In this document: one piece after another, positions 7,754-12,578 of the stretch
Numbering within the stretch: the first letter of the stretch is position 1
Layout of the letters: the number at the start of each line of letters is the position of its first letter
Source of the DNA: JAYUHK01 sp043767025
Lineage (GTDB): Bacteria > Bacteroidota > Bacteroidia > Chitinophagales > Saprospiraceae
DNA length: 12,578 nucleotides
Direction of reading: 5' to 3'
Assembly: GCA_043767025.1 (NCBI GenBank)
Contig: JAYUHK010000130.1
Coordinates: 1-12,578, forward strand
Program-made: the position numbers and the translations under genes
The notes under the pieces: model-generated
Told to the model about the DNA's origin: nothing
What the model saw: the letters and a program-made list of their open reading frames with translations, nothing else
Database searches by the model: none

Positions 7754-8887
7754 TTAGAATGTTGCGCCGCAGCCGATAGAAATATCTTCGGCAATCACTT
7801 GGTGCGTTTTTAGGTAAATTCCTGCAAAAAAACGTGTGGCGGGCGTGCTTATTTCGGGCAAATAATAGCGAACTCCGATTTTATTGTAGATAAAAAAAGT
7901 TGCATTTTTTCTGTTTTCACCAAAATAAGTTCCCGCTTGAAGAAGCGCGCCCCAGTTGCCAAAAAGCCATTCTTCGGCTACAAAAACCATTTTTTGAATA
8001 GATTTTCGGCGGCTGACTGCCTCGTTGCCGGGCGGATTGATGTGCTGTTGGAAGGCATAAATGGCTTCATTCTGCTCGTACTCGAAGCCTACAAGAAGGC
8101 GATTGACCTTGCTGTGGTGATAAACCGCCGCAATGGAGCCGAAATAAACTGGATATTTTGGTCCGCCCGGAAGTTTGTCTTCCACAAACCCGATGTCCGC
8201 ATGGAGCAGCAATCCCAACCGGTGTTTGGGCTTCGAGGACTCCGTAGCTACTTGATAATCAGCCTTTTGCAACGGCTGGCGTGTATATTGCAAGCCTGCG
8301 TAAAGAGCTGGAATGTTTAGTCCAAAATTGGGAAGTTGGGACGCTCCGTTGGAAAAATGGGTCAAACTGCCGCCGAGCAGCATCGCCCACCGAGCGTCGA
8401 AATGCCACTTTCCGCCCAAACGCAGGGAAGTTACGTTATTGAACGCAGAGCCAATTCCATTATTTGTTGGGTTTGTGACAGGGTTGAAATACTTGCTAAT
8501 ATACGCTACGCCCAAGCCAATCTGAAATTTTAGGTCGAATCGGCTCGTGTGAATGGCATTGAAACTTAAACTCGGAAAAATTCCGACGGCGTTGCCGAGC
8601 GTCTGGTCGTTGCCCAGATTGTAATATAAAAGCGACACGCCAAAGAGCGGATAATTTTGCCAATAGTGCCAGTTGCGCCGACCATACATTTGAAATTGTA
8701 GCGATATTTCGGCTGCCGATGCGGGTGTTTTTACTTCAAAATTCAGTATTTGCTTGTGTTTTACCAACTGTCCATAGTGCGACATGAACTCAACCGAAAG
8801 CCCTTTTTGGGCTGCCAAAGGCGCAGCCAAGATGAGCAATAGGATTGCCCAAACAGTTATTTTTTTACATCCCAATAGTCTGTTCAT
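7754..8887 (-). CDS. Acyloxyacyl hydrolase family outer-membrane protein (PagL-like)
   Basis: I start it at ATG 8887 (377 aa, MNRLLGCKK), six bases after the preceding stop; a TTG two codons upstream is possible. Residues 1-27 form a signal peptide ending LAAQ. The mature part is full of alternating beta strands and ends in Phe (GCGATF), as expected for an outer-membrane barrel. LTHFSNGASQLPNFGLN (175-191) matches the PagL active-site region, with catalytic His177 and Ser179 conserved. The catalytic Glu expected 12 residues after the Ser is Asn191 here. PagL removes an acyl chain from lipid A; at 377 aa this protein is about twice PagL's size, with extra strands after residue 210. Lipid A deacylation is therefore a family-based guess, not established. 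It is paired with the DUF5723 barrel gene. Confidence 0.75.
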   Translation of the reverse strand: MNRLLGCKKITVWAILLLILAAPLAAQKGLSVEFMSHYGQLVKHKQILNFEVKTPASAAEISLQFQMYGRRNWHYWQNYPLFGVSLLYYNLGNDQTLGNAVGIFPSLSFNAIHTSRFDLKFQIGLGVAYISKYFNPVTNPTNNGIGSAFNNVTSLRLGGKWHFDARWAMLLGGSLTHFSNGASQLPNFGLNIPALYAGLQYTRQPLQKADYQVATESSKPKHRLGLLLHADIGFVEDKLPGGPKYPVYFGSIAAVYHHSKVNRLLVGFEYEQNEAIYAFQQHINPPGNEAVSRRKSIQKMVFVAEEWLFGNWGALLQAGTYFGENRKNATFFIYNKIGVRYYLPEISTPATRFFAGIYLKTHQVIAEDISIGCGATF

Positions 8888-8893
8888 ACCCAA

Positions 8894-10222
8894 TTATTGT
8901 ATCACAAAATTCATTCCTACTCGTCCATTTGCAAATGAACTGCCATAGGGTTGGGTGAAGGTCAAAATATTGTCGGTGAGTGCAAAAAATCTAAATTTCC
9001 ATATTTTTGCGACAGCACTTAATCCCAAGCCTTGCAAGCCGCCGTCGCGGAAGGAATAAGTGGCTCCGAGATGCAGGAAAGAGAATATTTTGTAGCCCGC
9101 CGACGCTGCGATGGCTTTTTGGGTCAGCCCTTGATGGGTACGTACTTGCGCCACTGCGCCGACCGTCAAGCGGTCAGAAAGTTTGTATTGCAGGCTCGCC
9201 AAATAGTTGGTGGGGAGCGTGGAGGTGTAGGAATTATTGGTTTTTTGGAAGTTAAATATTTTTGAAAGTGTGTCCAAAGTGCTGCTAAAATTGACAGAAT
9301 CCTTGCGCAGCACCTGTGCCAAATCCAATCCTGAATAGGTATAAGTTCCTTTACTACTCAAATTTTGGGCATTTTGTGTCCACTTGATACTTCCCGCGAG
9401 GTCTGTCACACTGGCTGAAAGTTTTAATTTTTCGGTCAGGTCAAAGTCAATTCCCAAGTCGAAAGCCAAGCCACGATTGGGGGTAAAAAGATTTTTTAGA
9501 CTGTATGCCGACGTGAGTTTGAAGTTGAAATTATCCAAGTCCGTTTTGTTCAAATAATTAGACGTATTGAGTTGGTAATCCGTGTTGAGCGTTAGTTGGT
9601 AAATATCGCTGCTGGTATTGAGCGACGCGGTGCTGCGCGACGTGCTGACATTGCTGATTCCGTTGAGGTATTTGGCTCGCCCACCGATTTTTAGGTATCC
9701 TAATTGGTAGGCGGCGGCTATGCTGAACTGGCTGAAAGTGCTGCTTTGCAAATTCACGCCGATGTCTGCGGTCTGCCCGATGTAGGCGGCGTTTCCGTTC
9801 CAAAAAATATCTGCGGCGGCTTTGGAGTACAGTATTTCGGTGTTGGAGCGCACGGCGTGGTCGAGGCTCAAGCTCCAACCGCTACCGATGCCGAAAGTAA
9901 GTCCCAATGTTTGAAAAGTGGTGGTGGCGTTGAGTTGGTTCTCAGTTGTTTTGAGTTTTGAGATGGCGTTAGAAAGGTCGAGCGTCGTTTTTCCAGCCGA
10001 ATTTTTAGTAAATAAATCGTTGTAATTTGTGGTACTTTGAATGTCAAAGTATGTTTTTGGTAGTAAAATAGCTATTCCCTGCGTGGGCAGTGCGGCAGGA
10101 TTCATACGAGCTGCTTCGGGCATAAACTCTGCAGGCAGCATGACGGTAGTTAGGTCTATTTGGGCGATGGCGGACGCACTACAAACGCCAATAATCAAGA
10201 GCAAAAATAATTTTTTCATCAT
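8894..10222 (-). CDS. DUF5723 family outer-membrane beta-barrel protein
   Basis: A 442-aa secreted protein with a signal peptide (MMKKLFLLLIIGVCSASAIA, cut near residue 20) and a body of short alternating strands rich in Ser, Thr, Asn and aromatic residues, typical of a beta barrel. The early PAEFMPEAARMNPAALP segment resembles the N-terminal motif of PorV/PorQ/FadL-like Bacteroidota barrels, and the whole fits the DUF5723 group. Its function is unknown. Two adjacent ATGs (10220-10222 and 10217-10219) could start it. The 97-bp tandem repeats begin directly upstream, so they form its leader or promoter. It is followed after 6 bases by the acyloxyacyl hydrolase family gene, suggesting a shared outer-membrane role. 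Confidence 0.75.
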   Translation of the reverse strand: MMKKLFLLLIIGVCSASAIAQIDLTTVMLPAEFMPEAARMNPAALPTQGIAILLPKTYFDIQSTTNYNDLFTKNSAGKTTLDLSNAISKLKTTENQLNATTTFQTLGLTFGIGSGWSLSLDHAVRSNTEILYSKAAADIFWNGNAAYIGQTADIGVNLQSSTFSQFSIAAAYQLGYLKIGGRAKYLNGISNVSTSRSTASLNTSSDIYQLTLNTDYQLNTSNYLNKTDLDNFNFKLTSAYSLKNLFTPNRGLAFDLGIDFDLTEKLKLSASVTDLAGSIKWTQNAQNLSSKGTYTYSGLDLAQVLRKDSVNFSSTLDTLSKIFNFQKTNNSYTSTLPTNYLASLQYKLSDRLTVGAVAQVRTHQGLTQKAIAASAGYKIFSFLHLGATYSFRDGGLQGLGLSAVAKIWKFRFFALTDNILTFTQPYGSSFANGRVGMNFVIQ

Positions 10223-10223
10223 T

Positions 10224-10417
10224 AAGTAATTATAAGTTTTTAGTTTTTAATTTTGAGTCATCATAAACTATTGAAAATCAACGAATTATGTCGAATATCA
10301 AATGTCGTCTATTTAAGTGCAAGTAATTATAAGTTTTTAGTTTTTAATTTTGAGTCATCACAAACTATTGAAAATCAATGAATTATGTCGAATATCAAAT
10401 GTCATTTATTTAAGTGC
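10224..10417. repeat. Two 97-bp tandem direct repeats
   Basis: Bases 10224-10320 and 10321-10417 are adjacent copies of one 97-bp unit, both starting AAGTAATTATAAG and ending TTTAAGTGC, with four mismatches by eye (93/97). A third copy starts at 10418 (AAGTAGTTA) but fades at once. The unit is A/T-rich and non-coding and contains a short dyad, ATTGA-AAA-TCAAT. It fills most of the 227 bases between the histidine kinase and the DUF5723 gene and ends two bases short of the latter's ATG. A related sequence precedes the dioxygenase gene. Confidence 0.93.
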
Positions 10418-10449
10418 AAGTAGTTAAAAATTTAAAATATTTGATAGTT

Positions 10450-11670
10450 TTAGGCAATTTTTAATTTTTCGACCACTCCTTTTTTCAGCTTGATACAAAA
10501 GGTAGTGCCTTCTCCGACGGCGGATTTTTTCACAAAAATTTTACCTGAATGGTACTCCTCGATGATGCGCCGAGCGAGCGAAAGCCCCAATCCCCAGCCG
10601 CGCGCCTTCGTCGTGTAGCCGGGCTGAAAAACAGTTTTTAGTTTGGACGCTGCGATTCCCTTTCCCGTGTCGCTGATATCTATGCCCACAAACGTGGATT
10701 CTTCATATACTTTGGCTGTAATAGTGCCGTTGCCGTCCATTGCGTCCAACGAGTTGCGCAGCAAATTCTCGACGACCCACTCGAAAAGCGGCGGATTGAG
10801 CTGCACCAAAACGGGCGATTCGTAGGGGCTGTCAGGAAAATCAAAAACAATTTTTTTGGATGCTCGCCGCGACATATAAGCACGACATTTTTCTAATTCA
10901 TCAAAAATATTGACGGTCTGTAAGTCGGGCGCAGCACCGATTTTTGAGAAACGCTCCGCTACCAAACTCAATTTATCCACGTCGTTGCTCAATTCGTCCA
11001 ACACTTCGTGCGTCGCGTTGTCGCCGTCGTGCTGCGCGCGCAAGTGTTCTATCCACGCAATGATAGCCGAAATCGGCGTTCCCATCTGGTGCGCCGTTTC
11101 TTTCGCCATTCCGACCCAAACCCGATTTTGCTCGCCGCGCCGCGCCGCACTGAACCCCACATAACCAATTAGGATAAAAATCGCAATCAATCCAAGCTGC
11201 ACAAAAGGATAATACTGCAACTGGGTGAGCAAAGTCGAGTATTTGTAGTACACTTTTTGGCTGCCCGACACGAGCGGTTGCTGCCCTTCCGCTTTGAGTT
11301 TTTCAAGCTCCGCGTACAATTTCGATTCATTTTTTTGTAAAAAAATCTTTTCTGCTTCGAGCGGATTGGCGACGGTATCGCTGGGTTCGCCCATATTTTT
11401 TACGCCCTCAATCCGGTTGCGGTCGTTCACCAAAATAAGCGGAATGGTGGTATTGGAAGCCAGCATTTCGCTGACGAGCGTGAAGTCCGTCCCGTCCGCC
11501 GCCTGCGCAAACTGCTCTTGGGCAAGCAACCAAAGGGACACTTTTTTGCGCTCTTCATCCGCCAACTGTTTTACTAAACGATTGGTATAAAACATAGAAG
11601 CTGCCGCGATGAGCAAGCCCGCTATCGCCAACCACAATTTCCAGCGTCCTTTTTGTTGATAAATATCCAT
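10450..11670 (-). CDS. Membrane sensor histidine kinase
   Basis: A 406-aa two-component kinase. A first membrane helix (13-29), an extracytoplasmic sensor region of about 125 residues with no recognisable domain (30-155), and a second helix (157-176) lead into the dimerisation domain. The H-box is KETAHQMGTPIS with phospho-acceptor His194; HQMGTP in place of HELRTP is a variant I associate with a Bacteroidota kinase clade. The ATPase domain has the N-box NLLRNSLDAMDG (302-313), the G1 box DISDTGKGIA (331-340) and the G2 box GWGLGLSLARRI (358-369). No response regulator is next to it, so its partner and signal are unknown. It starts at ATG 11670, 33 bases after the dioxygenase stop, with a likely terminator in between. 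Confidence 0.92.
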   Translation of the reverse strand: MDIYQQKGRWKLWLAIAGLLIAAASMFYTNRLVKQLADEERKKVSLWLLAQEQFAQAADGTDFTLVSEMLASNTTIPLILVNDRNRIEGVKNMGEPSDTVANPLEAEKIFLQKNESKLYAELEKLKAEGQQPLVSGSQKVYYKYSTLLTQLQYYPFVQLGLIAIFILIGYVGFSAARRGEQNRVWVGMAKETAHQMGTPISAIIAWIEHLRAQHDGDNATHEVLDELSNDVDKLSLVAERFSKIGAAPDLQTVNIFDELEKCRAYMSRRASKKIVFDFPDSPYESPVLVQLNPPLFEWVVENLLRNSLDAMDGNGTITAKVYEESTFVGIDISDTGKGIAASKLKTVFQPGYTTKARGWGLGLSLARRIIEEYHSGKIFVKKSAVGEGTTFCIKLKKGVVEKLKIA

Positions 11671-11680
11671 AAATTTTTTT

Positions 11681-11721
11681 CAAATAAAAACCGCCCAATT
11701 TTTTTATTTTCTTATTGGGCG
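11681..11721 (-). terminator. Likely intrinsic terminator of the 3-hydroxyanthranilate dioxygenase gene
   Basis: On the - strand, CGCCCAAT (11721-11714) and ATTGGGCG (11699-11692) are perfect 8-base arms around a 14-base A-rich loop, followed by GTTTTTATTTG (11691-11681). The first arm lies inside the last codons of the dioxygenase gene (Arg-Pro-Ile), so the stem overlaps coding sequence. The loop is longer than ideal. The T-rich run ends ten bases before the kinase start codon. Confidence 0.6.
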
Positions 11722-12225
11722 TTCCATTTTCGTGTGACATTTTTTACAAGTGCAGTGGTCGCTGTTGTCGTAAAAACGTTCAAAAATAGGCGGTAGTTGC
11801 TTGACAATATCGGTCACAAATTCGTATTCTTCGTAAAGTTTTTCGCCACAATTTTCGCAATACCACAGAAAGCCGTCCAATTCCTGCTTGGCTCGCTTGC
11901 GCTCTACGACCATTCCGACGGTATTTTCGCCGCGTTGCGGAGAGTGTGGCGTGCGTGGTGGTAGCAAAAAAATATCGCCTGCTCGAATGTGAAGGTCGCG
12001 CGGTTTTCCGTCGTCGATGATTTTTAGCACGATGTCGCCTTCTATTTGGTAATAAAATTCTTCGCCCTCGTTGAAGTGATAATCTTTTCGAGCGTTGGGT
12101 CCGCCGACTATCATCACGATAAATTCGGTATTTTCCCAAACACAGAAGTTACCGACTGGCGGCTTCAAAAGGTGGCGATGGTCGTCAATCCAGCCTTGTA
12201 AGTTGAAGGGTGCTGCTATTGGCAT
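11704..12225 (-). CDS. haaO: 3-hydroxyanthranilate 3,4-dioxygenase
   Basis: This cupin enzyme opens the ring of 3-hydroxyanthranilate, the kynurenine-pathway step that leads to quinolinate and NAD, or to further tryptophan breakdown. At 173 aa it has the bacterial length. Iron ligands are His50 and Glu56 (DYHFNEGEEFYYQ) and His94 (PPRTPHSPQR). Arg46 and Arg98 match the substrate-binding arginines. The C-terminal rubredoxin-like iron site is present as CENC (123-126) and CKKC (160-163). All expected residues are there, so it should be active. It is cytoplasmic. No other kynurenine-pathway gene is in the window. It starts at ATG 12225, and its upstream region has a palindrome and a repeat shared with the DUF5723 gene. 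Confidence 0.95.
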   Translation of the reverse strand: MPIAAPFNLQGWIDDHRHLLKPPVGNFCVWENTEFIVMIVGGPNARKDYHFNEGEEFYYQIEGDIVLKIIDDGKPRDLHIRAGDIFLLPPRTPHSPQRGENTVGMVVERKRAKQELDGFLWYCENCGEKLYEEYEFVTDIVKQLPPIFERFYDNSDHCTCKKCHTKMERPIRK

Positions 12226-12230
12226 AAATA

Positions 12231-12299
12231 GTTTTTAGTTTTTAGTCGTGCAACTAATTGATAATCAATTAGTTGCAATATTATGTCGGTATAAATTGT
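12231..12299. repeat. Diverged third member of the 97-bp repeat family
   Basis: This stretch shares GTTTTTAGTTTTTA, then AACTA-ATTGA-AATCAA, then ATTATGTCG and ATA-AAATTG-like blocks with the 97-bp unit at 10224-10417, in the same order and orientation but with indels. Like the tandem copies, it starts within a few bases of the ATG of a - strand gene. It is non-coding. Homology is judged by eye. Confidence 0.55.
12249..12277. promoter_or_regulatory. Perfect 29-bp palindrome upstream of the dioxygenase gene
   Basis: TGCAACTAATTGAT (12249-12262) and ATCAATTAGTTGCA (12264-12277) are exact reverse complements around a single base at 12263. It is A/T-rich and no T-run follows on either strand, so it is unlikely to be a terminator. 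It lies 23 bases upstream of the ATG. On the - strand, TTG and TAGTTGC within it are spaced 19 bases apart, loosely like -33 and -7 boxes, so it may be an operator over a promoter. The dyad is certain; its role is a guess. Confidence 0.6.
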
Positions 12300-12326
12300 G
12301 GTGCGAAAATATTTTATTAATTGATA

Positions 12327-12578
12327 TTATACAAAATATTCTTTTACTAAAATTTTAAACAATTTTTTATTCGATGTTACTGTATTTTCAGACGTGCCTT
12401 GTAGAAATTCAAGTTTTTGCAAAAATACCGTCTGGCGAAGCGAAAACTGTTTGAAGTCTGGCGGGGTTCCGACGAGTATTTTTCGCGCGCCGACGGGATT
12501 TTTAGGCAAAAACTTTAGAATTTCTACAGAGCACTTGATTTTTTTGGTTACTTTTTTCATCAAGGAAAAAAGTGACAA
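12327..12578 (-). CDS. Hypothetical open frame running through the right repeat copy, cut by the window edge
   Basis: The frame is open from the window edge to TAA 12329-12327 (83 codons visible). Possible starts are TTG 12578 and ATG 12560; it may extend further. The peptide is Lys/Phe/Leu-rich, has no domain I recognise, and contains RQTVFLQKLEFLQGTSENTV, shared with the left copy. The frame covers both arms of the DNA hairpin described separately. It is more likely a chance open frame in a dispersed repeat than a real gene, but both copies staying open in the same frame leaves some doubt. Confidence 0.25.
   Translation of the reverse strand: MSLFSLMKKVTKKIKCSVEILKFLPKNPVGARKILVGTPPDFKQFSLRQTVFLQKLEFLQGTSENTVTSNKKLFKILVKEYFV
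12379..12534 (-). repeat. Right copy of the dispersed repeat, forming a long imperfect hairpin
   Basis: 12379-12439 is the inverted match of bases 1-61 (59/61). This copy also holds an internal inverted repeat: 12394-12446 pairs with about 12479-12534, leaving a loop of about 32 bases. The outer 17 bases (GTGCCTTGTAGAAATTC against GAATTTCTACAGAGCAC) pair at 15 of 17. Further in, AAGTTTTTGC, CCGTC, GGCG and CGAAAA blocks pair with small indels. There are no transposase genes or clear target-site duplications. It resembles a MITE- or REP-like palindromic unit. Confidence 0.75.

Noticed and set aside
10224..10417. Possible short CRISPR array
   Set aside because: The repeats are 97 bp, directly adjacent with no spacers, and no cas gene is near.
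12249..12277. Palindrome as an intrinsic terminator
   Set aside because: The stem is A/T-rich, no T-run follows on either strand, and it lies upstream of a gene start.
1..12578. Composite transposon or integrated island bounded by the inverted repeats
   Set aside because: There is no transposase, integrase or recombinase between them and the genes are ordinary housekeeping and surface genes; the repeat is better described as dispersed.

Overview
The window looks like a piece of a Bacteroidota chromosome. Supporting signs are a single-lipoyl-domain pyruvate dehydrogenase E2, a DUF5723-type outer-membrane protein, a TAnnTTTG promoter box just ahead of a start codon, A/T-rich leaders instead of Shine-Dalgarno sites, and family-typical sequences (an HQMGTP-type histidine kinase, an OppC permease with large insertions). 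The exact genus cannot be read from the sequence. GC content is moderate in genes and low in the spacers.

Layout. The left half (192-6523) is on the + strand: a family-2 glycosyltransferase fused to a membrane and degenerate sugar-transferase-like tail, then a close-packed run of pyruvate dehydrogenase E2, a PaiA-like polyamine N-acetyltransferase (1-base overlap), an extended-SDR nucleotide-sugar epimerase/dehydratase, and a family-4 glycosyltransferase. The right half (6515-12225) is on the - strand, read right to left: 3-hydroxyanthranilate 3,4-dioxygenase, an orphan sensor histidine kinase, a spacer with two 97-bp tandem repeats, then a DUF5723 beta-barrel protein, a PagL-like acyloxyacyl hydrolase family protein, and an orphan OppC-type ABC permease. 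The two halves converge and overlap by 9 bases at 6515-6523.

How the genes fit together. The two glycosyltransferases and the epimerase are probably part of cell-surface polysaccharide or glycan assembly. The DUF5723 protein and the acyloxyacyl hydrolase family protein are both predicted outer-membrane barrels separated by 6 bases and are likely co-expressed. The dioxygenase (kynurenine pathway), the pyruvate dehydrogenase E2 and the ABC permease have no pathway partners here, as often happens in scattered Bacteroidota genomes.

The most unusual content is non-genic. The window is bounded by two inverted copies of a repeat (59/61 identical bases). The right copy shows it to be one arm of a roughly 140-bp imperfect hairpin that is also open for translation. 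A second repeat family forms two 97-bp direct copies ahead of the DUF5723 gene and a diverged copy, carrying a perfect 14-base-arm palindrome, ahead of the dioxygenase gene. I see no CRISPR array, transposase, phage gene, tRNA or rRNA, and no clear new multi-gene defence or biosynthetic system.
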